Assembly (NCBI RefSeq): GCF_001423905.1 | Contig: NZ_LMPQ01000001.1 | Span: 1,045,319 to 1,109,318, forward strand | Direction: 5' to 3' | Source of the DNA: Frigoribacterium sp. Leaf186 | GTDB taxonomy: Bacteria > Actinomycetota > Actinomycetes > Actinomycetales > Microbacteriaceae | Length of the DNA stretch: 64,000 bases | In this document: positions 54,822-62,695 of the stretch, piece after piece | How the letters are laid out: every line of letters starts with the position of its first letter | Numbering within the stretch: the stretch's first letter is position 1 | The notes under the pieces: generated by a model | What the model was told of the DNA's origin: nothing | Database searches by the model: none | The model's input: only the letters and a program-made list of their open reading frames with translations | Made by a program: the position numbers and the translations under genes

Positions 54822-55340
54822 GTGAGCGTCCACACCACCGTCGACACCCCCGTCGGCTCGCTGACCGTCGTGGGCGGCGAGACGGGGCTCGTCGGCGTCT
54901 ACTTCGACGAGCACCGCCACCTGCCCGACCCGTCGGGTTTCGGGCCGGTCTCGCGCGACGGCGTCGGGCGGAGCGACTTCGCCGAGGTCCGCCGCCAGCT
55001 GGGCGAGTACTTCGTCGGCGCACGCCGCACCTTCGACCTGCCGCTGGCCCCCCGCGGCAACGACTTCCAGCATCGCGTGTGGGCGCTGCTGCGGGACATC
55101 CCCTACGGCGAGACCCGCAGCTACGGGCAGGTCGCCACCTCGCTCGGCGGCGTGGGGCTGGCCCGAGCGGTCGGCGCCGCCAACGGGCTGAACCCACTGA
55201 GCATCGTCGTGCCCTGTCACCGCGTGGTCGGGTCGGGCGGAGCCCTCGTGGGCTACGCGGGTGGCCTCGACCGCAAGCGGTTCTTGCTCGGGCTCGAGGC
55301 CGAGCAGCCGTCGGGCCCCGAGACCGGCCGGCTGTTCTGA
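54822..55340 (+). CDS. ogt: Methylated-DNA--protein-cysteine methyltransferase
   Basis: 172 residues. Suicidal O6-alkylguanine repair protein: FQHRVWALLRDIPYGETRSYGQVA (Arg finger and Tyr) and acceptor Cys132 in IVVPCHRVVGSGGALVGYAGG. GTG 54822 is preferred because AGGAGG lies 5 nt upstream; ATG 54789 would add 11 residues. First gene of a five-gene operon; one base separates its stop from the sigma-factor GTG. Confidence 0.93.
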   Translation: MSVHTTVDTPVGSLTVVGGETGLVGVYFDEHRHLPDPSGFGPVSRDGVGRSDFAEVRRQLGEYFVGARRTFDLPLAPRGNDFQHRVWALLRDIPYGETRSYGQVATSLGGVGLARAVGAANGLNPLSIVVPCHRVVGSGGALVGYAGGLDRKRFLLGLEAEQPSGPETGRLF

Positions 55341-55341
55341 C

Positions 55342-55947
55342 GTGGAACCCTTCGAGCGCGTGGTGGCCCGGCACGGTCGCACCGTGTGGCGCGTCTGCCG
55401 GGCGGTCCTCGACGAGCACGACGCCGACGACGCCTGGAGCGAGACGTTCGTCGCGGCGCTCGTCGCCTACCCGTCGTTGCCCCCGTCGACGAACCTCGAG
55501 GCGTGGTTGGTGACCGTCGCGCACCGCAAGGCGATCGACGTGCTGCGGGCGCGGGAGCGGCACCCGAGACCGGTCGGGACGGTGCCCGAACCGCCGCCCG
55601 CGCCTCCTCACGACGAGGCGATCGCGCGCAGCGACGAACTCGACGCGGCGCTCCGCGGCCTGCCGCCGGGGCAGCGTCGCGCGGTCGTCTACCACCACCT
55701 CGTCGGGCTCTCGCACCGCGAGGTCGCCGAGGTGACCGGCATCAGCGCGGATGCGGCGCGTCGGGCGTCTGCCGACGGGATCGCCGCCCTGCGACGCCTG
55801 CTGCGCGGCCCGGCCGTCCGTTCAGCGGCTGCGTCGTCGCCGGCTGCGTCGTCGCCGGCCGGGTCGTCGCCGGCCGCAGGTCAGGGCCGTGTCGCGACCC
55901 GCACCTCCACCCCGACCCCGACCTCCGAGCCGAAGGGCGTCCGATGA
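55342..55947 (+). CDS. ECF-type sigma-70 factor in the alkylation-repair operon
   Basis: 201 residues. Sigma region 2 at about 1-72 (FERVVARHGRTVWRVCRAVLDEHDADDAWSETFVAAL, LEAWLVTVAHRKAIDVLRARER), Pro-rich linker, region 4 at about 95-155 (LDAALRGLPPGQRRAVVYHHLVGLSHREVAEVTGISADAARRAS). The tail repeats SSPA units and is disordered. Both domains look functional. No anti-sigma gene follows; the ATGA-coupled next gene is a methyltransferase. Probably drives this operon in response to alkylation (inference). Confidence 0.88.
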   Translation: MEPFERVVARHGRTVWRVCRAVLDEHDADDAWSETFVAALVAYPSLPPSTNLEAWLVTVAHRKAIDVLRARERHPRPVGTVPEPPPAPPHDEAIARSDELDAALRGLPPGQRRAVVYHHLVGLSHREVAEVTGISADAARRASADGIAALRRLLRGPAVRSAAASSPAASSPAGSSPAAGQGRVATRTSTPTPTSEPKGVR

Positions 55948-56582
55948 CCGCCACCCCCGCCGAAAACGCCGACGCCGACGCCGACACGACGCGCGACCTG
56001 CTGGTCGGCCTCGACCCGGCCGACGGCCACCTCGCCGCCCTGCACGCACGCTTCGCGGCGGCTGCGCTCGACGCCGGGGCGGTGGACGTGGCCTACCGGA
56101 CCCTCGACTCGCCGGTGGGGCGACTGCTCGTCTGCGCGACCGACGTCGGGGTGCTGCGGGTGGCCTTCGAGCTCGAGGGCCACGACACGGTGCTCGACCG
56201 ACTGGCCGCGACCGTCAGCCCGCGGGTCGTCGAGGTGCCGTCCCGGCTCGACGCCGCGGCCCGAGAGCTCGACGAGTACTTCCGCGGCGAGCGCCGCTCC
56301 TTCGACCTGCCGCTCGACCGCCGGCTGTCGAAGGGGTTCCAGCGGACCGTCCTCGAGCACCTGCCCGACATCGGCTACGGCTCGACGGCGAGCTACGCGG
56401 CCGTCGCCCTCGCGTCGGGCAGCCCGCGGGCGGTGCGGGCGGTGGGCACGGCCTGCGCGACCAACCCGCTGCCGGTCGTCGTGCCCTGCCACCGGGTGGT
56501 GCGGAGCGACGGGACGGCGGGCAACTACCGTGGGGGCATGGCGGCGAAGCAGACCCTGATCGAGCTCGAGGCGCACGCGTGA
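55944..56582 (+). CDS. Second methylated-DNA methyltransferase with N-terminal helical extension
   Basis: 212 residues. MGMT domain from about 49 to the end with acceptor Cys182 in VVVPCHRVVRSDGTAGNYRGG; an extra Cys171 (TACATNPLP) precedes it. Residues 1-48 form an acidic start followed by a helical segment (TTRDLLVGLDPADGHLAALHARFAAAALDAG) absent from ogt. I recall sigma-factor-linked actinobacterial MGMTs sharing this N-terminus. ATGA overlap with the sigma gene and GTGA overlap with the next gene give tight stoichiometric coupling. It may act as sensor/regulator as well as repair protein; that is a hypothesis. Confidence 0.88.
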   Translation: MTATPAENADADADTTRDLLVGLDPADGHLAALHARFAAAALDAGAVDVAYRTLDSPVGRLLVCATDVGVLRVAFELEGHDTVLDRLAATVSPRVVEVPSRLDAAARELDEYFRGERRSFDLPLDRRLSKGFQRTVLEHLPDIGYGSTASYAAVALASGSPRAVRAVGTACATNPLPVVVPCHRVVRSDGTAGNYRGGMAAKQTLIELEAHA

Positions 56583-57325
56583 GCGTCGTCGCGTCGGGGG
56601 GTGACGCCGGCACCGGGCTGGGCACCGGCACCGACCCGGGCACCGGCCTCGCGGGCGCGGGCGTCGTGGTCGGCGACGACGGGTTGGCCCGCCCGGTCTG
56701 GGCGTCGACCGACCCGCTGCTGCGCGACTACTACGACACCGAGTGGGGCCTGCCCGTCCGCGACGAGCGCGGCCTGTTCGAGCGGTTGAGCCTCGAGGCG
56801 TTCCAGTCGGGGCTGTCGTGGGCGACGATCCTTCGCAAGCGCCCTGCCTTCCGGGCCGCGTTCGCCGACTTCGACCCCGAGGTCGTCGCGCGTTTCGACG
56901 ACGACGATCGCGCCCGGCTGATGTCCGACGCGGGCATCGTGCGCAACCGGCTCAAGGTCGACGCGACGATCCGCAACGCCCGGGCGACGCTCGACCTGCG
57001 GGCCGACGGCGGTCTCGTCGACCTCGTCTGGTCGTTCCGGCCGGCCGAGACCCCCCGGCCGCGCACGATGGCCGAGGTGCCGACGACCTCGCCGCAGTCG
57101 ATCGCCCTGTCGAAGGCGCTCAAGGCGAAGGGGTTCACCTTCGTGGGGCCGACCACCATGCACGCGCTGATGGAGGCCGTCGGGGTCGTCGACACGCACC
57201 TCGTCGACAGCCACCGTCGCGGGTCGTCCGGAGTGTGGGGTGACGACGGTCGACCCGCGGCGGACGGCGGTGCTGCGGACGGCGGTGGCCGGGCGGCCGG
57301 CGGCGGCCGGGTGGCCGGGTCGTGA
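56579..57325 (+). CDS. tag: Tag-like DNA-3-methyladenine glycosylase I lacking the zinc site
   Basis: 248 residues: Gly-rich N-terminal extension of about 37 residues, Tag core (DPLLRDYYDTEWGLPVRDERGLFERLSLEAFQSGLSWATILRKR ... GFTFVGPTTMHALMEAVGVVDTHLVD), Gly/Ala-rich tail. Compared with E. coli Tag, the zinc ligands Cys4 and His17 align with Val40 and Tyr52 and Cys179 with Ser; only the later His is kept. The catalytic-pocket Glu in LEAFQSG is retained. GTG start overlaps the preceding stop. Confidence 0.85.
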   Translation: MSVVASGGDAGTGLGTGTDPGTGLAGAGVVVGDDGLARPVWASTDPLLRDYYDTEWGLPVRDERGLFERLSLEAFQSGLSWATILRKRPAFRAAFADFDPEVVARFDDDDRARLMSDAGIVRNRLKVDATIRNARATLDLRADGGLVDLVWSFRPAETPRPRTMAEVPTTSPQSIALSKALKAKGFTFVGPTTMHALMEAVGVVDTHLVDSHRRGSSGVWGDDGRPAADGGAADGGGRAAGGGRVAGS

Positions 57326-58257
57326 CGACGGACTCGCCCGAGGCGGTGCCGACGCCCGGCACGACGGCCTCGCGGTTCACGGTCGAACCCGTCGGCGCCT
57401 GGGACCACGCGCACGCCGTGGGGTTGCTCGCCGCGCACAGCGTGCCGGGGGCCGAAGCCACCGACGTCGATGCGGCGACGCACGCGCGACTGGTCGAGCT
57501 GGGCTCGGGGGCCGCGCGCGCCTCCTACCGGCTGGACCTGTCGTTCGCGTCGACCGGGGTCGACGTGACGGTGACGGGGCCCGACGGCGTGCTGCCGACG
57601 GAGGCGACGGCCGACGAGGCGTCGCGGGTCGTCCGCGACTGGCTCGACCTCGACGCCGACCTCGACGACGTCGAGCGGGGCTTCGCCGACGACCCGGTGC
57701 TCGGTCCGCTCGTCGCGGCGCGGCCGGGCATCCGCGTGACGGGCAACCCCGACGGGTTCGAGACGGCCGTGATGACCGTGCTGGGGCAGCAGGTCTCGCT
57801 CGCCGCGGCCCGCACCTTCACCGGCCGGCTCGTCGCGGCCTACGGCGAGCCGATCGCGGGGACGGGCCTCACGAGGTTCCCCCGGGCCGACCGGCTGGCG
57901 GCCGCCGACGTCGACGAGCTGCGGGCGGCCGTCGGGGTGACGAACAGCCGGGCGCGCACGATCCACGCCCTGGCCGAGGTCGTCGCCGGAGGTCTCGTGA
58001 TCGCGCCCGACGTCGACCACGCCGACGCGCGCCGACGCCTGCTCGCCGTGCCGGGCATCGGCCCGTGGACGGTGGAGTACCTCGCCGTCCGCGCCCTCGG
58101 CGACCGCGACGCCTGGCCCGCGGGCGACCTCGTGCTGCGTCGCGTGATGGGCGGACTCACGACGAAGCAGGCCGAGGCCGCCGGAGCGGCCTGGTCGCCG
58201 TGGCGCGCCTACGCCCTGTTCCACCTCTGGGCCGCGGTGCTGCCGACCGCGCCGTGA
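57322..58257 (+). CDS. alkA: AlkA-like DNA-3-methyladenine glycosylase II (HhH-GPD)
   Basis: 311 residues. N-terminal AlkA_N-like domain (SYRLDLSFASTGVDVTVTG), then HhH-GPD domain: FETAVMTVLGQQVSLAAARTF, hairpin LLAVPGIGPWTVEYLAVRALGDRDAWPAGDLVLRR with the catalytic Asp. Removes 3-methyladenine and other alkylated bases. No Ada-type zinc or AraC domain is fused. GTG start overlaps the tag stop; last gene of the operon. Confidence 0.9.
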   Translation: MTTDSPEAVPTPGTTASRFTVEPVGAWDHAHAVGLLAAHSVPGAEATDVDAATHARLVELGSGAARASYRLDLSFASTGVDVTVTGPDGVLPTEATADEASRVVRDWLDLDADLDDVERGFADDPVLGPLVAARPGIRVTGNPDGFETAVMTVLGQQVSLAAARTFTGRLVAAYGEPIAGTGLTRFPRADRLAAADVDELRAAVGVTNSRARTIHALAEVVAGGLVIAPDVDHADARRRLLAVPGIGPWTVEYLAVRALGDRDAWPAGDLVLRRVMGGLTTKQAEAAGAAWSPWRAYALFHLWAAVLPTAP

Positions 58258-58384
58258 CGTGCGCCGCACCGCCCGTCGTGACTCGGGCTGCCTGCTCGAC
58301 GGGCGCCGCCTGAGCCGTCGCCCCCGACCGGACGAGGAGGCGCGCTGCGCCTACCCTCGGAGGCCCACCACGAGAGGACCCCCG

Positions 58385-58759
58385 ATGAGCGAGGCCCGCA
58401 CGAATCCCGACCCGCACGATGCGGCCGACGAACTCGGCCACGGCGACGCGCTCGACCAGGCGGCCGTCGAGGCCGCCGCGATCGAGACGCACCGGGCCAC
58501 CCACCCGGAAGGCCCGACCGACACCCAGGGCGAGCCCGCCGGCGCGGACGACGCGACGCCCGACGGCGACGTCACGCAGCCGCTCGGCGGCAGCCACTCG
58601 GGCGAGGACGGCTACGTCGCCGTCAGCCCGGGGGGCGTGTCGGGCGAGCAGGACGCCGCGCTCACCCTCGACGACGAGGACCCGCACTCGGCCGACCCCG
58701 AGGCGAACGCCCACCGGGGCGACATCGGCGCGAACCGCGGCGGCAGCGGCGGCCGCTGA
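58385..58759 (+). CDS. Acidic, probably disordered small protein
   Basis: 124 residues, rich in Asp, Glu, Gly, Ala, His, without hydrophobic core. MSEARTNPDPHDAADELGHG, VSPGGVSGEQDAALTLDDED and a Gly/Arg end. ATG 58385 follows GAGAGGACCCCCG and a TACCCT box at 58352. A copy of the dispersed motif lies upstream at 58336. No domain recognised; may be a stress-related hydrophilic protein. Confidence 0.65.
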   Translation: MSEARTNPDPHDAADELGHGDALDQAAVEAAAIETHRATHPEGPTDTQGEPAGADDATPDGDVTQPLGGSHSGEDGYVAVSPGGVSGEQDAALTLDDEDPHSADPEANAHRGDIGANRGGSGGR

Positions 58760-58776
58760 CCCCTGGCCCCGGTGTG

Positions 58777-58840
58777 AGACCCCGGGAAGTCGCCGAGACC
58801 CCCGTGCGCGCGCCGGGGTCTCGGCGACTTCCCGGGGTCT
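58777..58840. terminator. Perfect 26-bp inverted repeat
   Basis: Arms 58777-58802 and 58815-58840 are exactly complementary (arm begins AGACCCCGGGAAGTCGCC), loop 12 nt. It sits 17 bp after the acidic-protein stop and ends 33 bp before the aminopeptidase ATG, with no T-run. Longest perfect inverted repeat seen in the window. Confidence 0.8.
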
Positions 58841-58872
58841 CGGCGGCGACGGGGTGGTGCATGCTGGTGGGG

Positions 58873-60159
58873 ATGACTGACACGCGCCCCCACCTCGACG
58901 ACTTCGCCCGGTTCATCCAGGCCTCGCCCTCGTCCTTCCACGCCGCGGCCGAGGCCGCCCGACGGCTCGACGACGCCGGGTTCACCGCCCTCGACGAGAC
59001 CGCGGAGTGGCCCACCGGCCCGGGCCGCCGCTACGTCGTGCGCGACGGTGCCGTCATCGCCTGGATCGAACCGGCCACCGCGACGGCCACGACGCCGTTC
59101 CGCGTGGTCGGGGCGCACACCGACTCCCCCGGCTTCAAGCTGAAGCCCAAGCCGACCACCGGCACCCGCGGGTGGCTGCAGGCAGGCGTCGAGGTCTACG
59201 GCGGGCCGCTGTTCAACTCGTGGCTCGACCGCGACCTCGAGTTCGCCGGTCGGCTGGTCACCCGCAGCGGCGAGACACACCTGGTGCGGACGGGGCCGCT
59301 GCTGCGCTTCCCGCAGCTGGCCGTCCACCTCGACCGCGGGGTCAACGCCGAGGGCCTGAAGCTCGACCCCCAGCGACACCTGGACCCCGTGGTCGGGGCG
59401 GGGCCGCTCGACGAGGCCGACGTCCTCGGCCACCTCGCCGGGTTGGCCGGGCTGACGGGAGCCGACGTGACCGGGTACGACGTGGTCGTGGCCGACACCG
59501 CGCCTCCTGCGGTCCTGGGGCTCTCGGGCGAGCTGTTCGCCGCCGGTCGCATGGACAACCTGTCGTCGACCCACGCGGGTCTCGTCGCGCTGGTCGAGAC
59601 CGCGACGTCTGGCGTCGAGCTCGACCACGTCGCCGTGTTCGCGGCCTTCGACCACGAAGAAGTGGGTTCGGCCACGCCGTCGGGTGCCGCCGGGCCGCTG
59701 CTCGAAGACGTTCTCGCGCGTGTCTCGGCCGGCCTCGGCGCGACGACCACCGACCACCGCCGCGCCCTCGCCGGCTCGTGGTGCCTGAGCGCGGACGCCG
59801 GGCACGCCGTGCACCCGAACTACCCCGAGCGGCACGACCCGGTCAACCAGCCGGTCGTCAACCGCGGGCCACTGCTCAAGATCAACGCGAACCAGCGCTA
59901 CGCCACCGACGGGCTCGGGGCGGCCGAGTGGTCGCGAGCCTGCGAGCAGGCCGGTGTGCCGTTCCAGGAGTTCGTCTCGAACAACTCGGTGCCCTGCGGC
60001 TCGACCATCGGGCCGATCACGGCGACACGGCTCGGCATCCGCACGATCGACGTCGGCATCCCGCTGCTCGGCATGCACTCGGCCCGCGAGCTCTGCGGCG
60101 CCGACGACCCGGCCTACCTGTCACGCGCGGCCGCCGCCTTCCTCGCGCCGGACGCGTAG
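58873..60159 (+). CDS. M18 family aminopeptidase
   Basis: 428 residues; aspartyl aminopeptidase/ApeB type dizinc enzyme. Zinc and catalytic motifs VGAHTDSPGFKLKPKP, GRMDNLSS, FDHEEVGSATPSGA (catalytic and bridging Glu), SADAGHAVHPNYPERHDP and IPLLGMHSARELCGADD. Cytosolic, no signal. ATG 58873 used; ATG 58861 is in frame. Monocistronic, downstream of the 26-bp inverted repeat. Confidence 0.93.
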   Translation: MTDTRPHLDDFARFIQASPSSFHAAAEAARRLDDAGFTALDETAEWPTGPGRRYVVRDGAVIAWIEPATATATTPFRVVGAHTDSPGFKLKPKPTTGTRGWLQAGVEVYGGPLFNSWLDRDLEFAGRLVTRSGETHLVRTGPLLRFPQLAVHLDRGVNAEGLKLDPQRHLDPVVGAGPLDEADVLGHLAGLAGLTGADVTGYDVVVADTAPPAVLGLSGELFAAGRMDNLSSTHAGLVALVETATSGVELDHVAVFAAFDHEEVGSATPSGAAGPLLEDVLARVSAGLGATTTDHRRALAGSWCLSADAGHAVHPNYPERHDPVNQPVVNRGPLLKINANQRYATDGLGAAEWSRACEQAGVPFQEFVSNNSVPCGSTIGPITATRLGIRTIDVGIPLLGMHSARELCGADDPAYLSRAAAAFLAPDA

Positions 60160-60186
60160 GCGCGGCCAGCCGCCGGGCACGGCGGA

Positions 60187-60807
60187 TCAGCCGAACGCCT
60201 CCGCCGCGGGCGCCCCGAGCGCCCAGGCCAGCACGGCCGGCCACTCGCCGTAGCCCGAGTCGGGGGTGAGGTGACCGCCTCGGGGCACGACGACGACCGG
60301 GGCGTCGACCCGCGCCTCCCAGGTGTCCACCGGGCCGAGCGGCAGCCACTCGTCGTCGTCCCCGGCGACGACGACCGCCTCGGCGGACCCGCCGGTCGAC
60401 AGCCGACGTCCGTCGAACAGGTCGCCGGCCACGAACGCGTCGATCGGCTGCCCGGCGATCAGCTCGGGCGACGGAGGCGCGACGAGCGCGACCCGGTCGG
60501 CCCGCGGAGGCGCGTCGCCGGCCTGCAGCCTCAACCAGAGCAGGCACGAGAGGCTGTGGCACAGCACCGTCACCGGTCGGCCCGCGGGCAGGGCGGCGAG
60601 TTCGCGTCGGACCGCGGCCTCCCAGGCGGCGGGCGTGGGGTCGTCGGCGTCGGGCAGCTGCGGGTAGCGCACCGCGTGCCCGCGGGCCCCGAGTTCGCCG
60701 GCGAGCCAGCGCTGCCAGTGCCCCTCGGGGCGGTGGTTCTGCCAGCCGTGCAGGATCAGGTAGGCCGTGGGAGGGGTCGAGGGCGGCGTCGTGGTCGCGT
60801 CGGTCAC
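60187..60807 (-). CDS. RBBP9/YdeN-family serine hydrolase
   Basis: 206 residues. YLILHGWQNHRPEGHWQRWLAGEL at the N-terminus, nucleophile Ser in VLCHSLSCLLWLRL, Asp in GDDDEW and His in VPRGGHLTPDSGYGEWP. Compact alpha/beta hydrolase of unknown substrate. Two direct copies of the dispersed motif are read in frame near 60473 and 60506 and one at 60311. Confidence 0.87.
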   Translation of the reverse strand: MTDATTTPPSTPPTAYLILHGWQNHRPEGHWQRWLAGELGARGHAVRYPQLPDADDPTPAAWEAAVRRELAALPAGRPVTVLCHSLSCLLWLRLQAGDAPPRADRVALVAPPSPELIAGQPIDAFVAGDLFDGRRLSTGGSAEAVVVAGDDDEWLPLGPVDTWEARVDAPVVVVPRGGHLTPDSGYGEWPAVLAWALGAPAAEAFG

Positions 60808-60855
60808 GGTCCGATCATGCCCCGGCCGAGCGTCATGACGTGGCAGGGTCGACCC

Positions 60856-61446
60856 ATGACGTCACACCCGTCCCGGTCGCGACCGTCCCGATCGCGATCA
60901 CCCCGGCCGCGCCCGGCCCGCTCACCCCGGGCCCGGTTCGGCGACGACTACGCGTTCGACGGCGAGCCGACCCTCGACGGCCCGCCGCCCGCCGGGTTCC
61001 ACGTCACGACCCGCAGCCGGGTGATCGGCCACGGCCGGGCCGCCTTCGACGCCGCGGGCGACGCCGTGCTGCACTGGCAGGTGCATCGCGGCTCGGGCTT
61101 CGTGCCGCTCGATGTGCCCGACCGCGTGACCGTCGGCGCGACGAGCGTGTGGGGCGTCACCTTCGGCCCCCTGCACCCACCGGTCGCCTGCCGGGTGTTC
61201 GCCGTGGTGCGGTCCGAGACCGAGATCGCCTTCGGCCACGCCGCCCTGGTCGGCCACCCCCAGCGCGGCTGGGAGAGCTACCGCGTGCGCCACCACGACG
61301 ACGACCGCGTGACGCTGGACATCCGCGTCGTCTGGCACCCGGCCGCCTGGTGGATGCGGGCCGCCGGGCCCGCGTCGGCGCTGGCCCTCTCGCTCATCCT
61401 GCGCCGCAACCTGCGTGCCCTCGACGAGGTGCTGGCGTCCGCCTGA
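60856..61446 (+). CDS. DUF1990 family protein
   Basis: 196 residues. After an Arg/Ser/Pro-rich N-terminal 28 residues (SRSRPSRSRSPRPRPARSPR) comes a DUF1990-like domain: GFHVTTRSRVIGHGRAAFDAAGDAVLHWQVHRGSGF, FGHAALVGHPQRGWESYRV and a C-terminal hydrophobic segment. Function unknown. ATG 60856 chosen; an ATG 21 bp upstream is possible. Confidence 0.8.
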   Translation: MTSHPSRSRPSRSRSPRPRPARSPRARFGDDYAFDGEPTLDGPPPAGFHVTTRSRVIGHGRAAFDAAGDAVLHWQVHRGSGFVPLDVPDRVTVGATSVWGVTFGPLHPPVACRVFAVVRSETEIAFGHAALVGHPQRGWESYRVRHHDDDRVTLDIRVVWHPAAWWMRAAGPASALALSLILRRNLRALDEVLASA

Positions 61447-61489
61447 CGCGTCGTTCCGGGCGAAGGGCCCGCCGTGCCAGACTGATCCG

Positions 61490-62587
61490 ATGAGCCCTCG
61501 ACGTCGCCACGCCGGTTCCGCCCGCCGCGCGGCCGCCCGCGACGCCGCCCGCGCCTCCGACGTCGACACCAGGGTCACCGTCCGCCGGGTCGAGCGCGGC
61601 GACCTCTACGTGCGGGTCAACACGATCGGCGAGACCGGTGAGCGGCCGTTCGTGCTCGTGCCGGGCATCGGCGTCTCGTCCGACTACTTCGAGCGCCTCG
61701 CCCCGAACCTCAACGAGTTCGGCCCCGTGCACGCCCTCGACCTGCCGGGCTTCGCCGGGGTGCCGCACCCGGGGCACGCCCTGACCATCCGCGAGTACGC
61801 CGACCTGGTCGGCACCGCCATCGACGAGCTGGGCCTCGACGACCCGGTCGTCGTGGGGCACTCGATGGGCACCCAGATCGTGGTCGACCTCGTCTCGCGC
61901 CGACCCGACCTCTCGACCGTCGTGCTCATCGGGCCCGTGATCGACCCGGCGCACCGCAACGTCCTCTCGCAGGGCGTGCGGTTCGCGCGCGCGGCGTGGC
62001 ACGAGCCCGGGCGTGTCAAGTTCTTGGCCCTCAGCGCCTACGTCCTCTGCGGGGTGCGGTGGTTCTCGCGCATCCTGCCGAAGATGATGACGTACCCGAT
62101 CGAGCAGCACCTGCCGGCGATCACGGCCGACACCCTGGTCATCCGCGGCGAGCACGACGCCGTCGCCCCGCGCGAGTGGGTGCGCCGCGTCGGCGAATTG
62201 CTGCCGTCGTCCCGCCTGTGGGAGATGCCGGGCGCCGCCCACTCGGTCATGCACGCCCACGCCGAAGAGGTCGCCAAGCTCTGCGTCGAGCACGCCCAGC
62301 AGCCGATCCGCCACGACGAGAGCGACGAGCTGCACCACTACGTCGACGCGGGCGACGGCGACGAGAGCGACGACTTCAGCCCCAGCCCGGCCGACTTCGT
62401 CAAGGCCGTCGGCGCCCGCCTGCGCTCGACCGTCGCCACCATGCGCGGCGACGACGAGGCGCTCGCGAGGGCCAAGACCGACCACGCCGAGTCGATGCAG
62501 GCGGCGTTCGACCGTCGTCAGGCCGAGAAGGCCGCCGCGGGTGACGACCCCGACCACGGCCCCCACATCGAGCCCACCCGCGGCTAG
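61490..62587 (+). CDS. Alpha/beta hydrolase with charged C-terminal tail
   Basis: 365 residues. Basic N-terminal 25 residues; hydrolase core with FVLVPGIGVSSDYF, nucleophile Ser in VVVGHSMGTQIVVDL, Asp in IRGEHDAVAP and His in MPGAAHSVMHAH. Residues about 280-365 are an acidic, helical extension not needed for the fold. Substrate unknown. A hairpin begins at the stop codon. Confidence 0.87.
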   Translation: MSPRRRHAGSARRAAARDAARASDVDTRVTVRRVERGDLYVRVNTIGETGERPFVLVPGIGVSSDYFERLAPNLNEFGPVHALDLPGFAGVPHPGHALTIREYADLVGTAIDELGLDDPVVVGHSMGTQIVVDLVSRRPDLSTVVLIGPVIDPAHRNVLSQGVRFARAAWHEPGRVKFLALSAYVLCGVRWFSRILPKMMTYPIEQHLPAITADTLVIRGEHDAVAPREWVRRVGELLPSSRLWEMPGAAHSVMHAHAEEVAKLCVEHAQQPIRHDESDELHHYVDAGDGDESDDFSPSPADFVKAVGARLRSTVATMRGDDEALARAKTDHAESMQAAFDRRQAEKAAAGDDPDHGPHIEPTRG

Positions 62588-62641
62588 CGGGGCCCGGCGG
62601 GCCCCGCACATTCAGCCCGCCCGCGACTAGCGGGCACCGGC
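62587..62641 (+). terminator. Duplicated hairpins after the hydrolase gene
   Basis: GCGGGGCCC/GGGCCCCGC (62587-62607, 3-nt loop) begins in the stop codon; a second hairpin GCCCGC/GCGGGC (62615-62620, 62630-62635) follows. The second lies in an imperfect direct copy, 43 bp on, of the gene's last codons (CCCGCGGCTAGCGG and CCCGCGACTAGCGG). Confidence 0.7.
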
Positions 62642-62695
62642 GACGCCCCGCGCGATCAAGAGCCGAGCAGGCGCGGGTCGCGTCGACCCCGCCCC

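Noticed and set aside
58777..58840. Terminal inverted repeats of a MITE or insertion sequence
   Set aside because: Only a 12-bp loop lies between the arms and no target-site duplication is visible.
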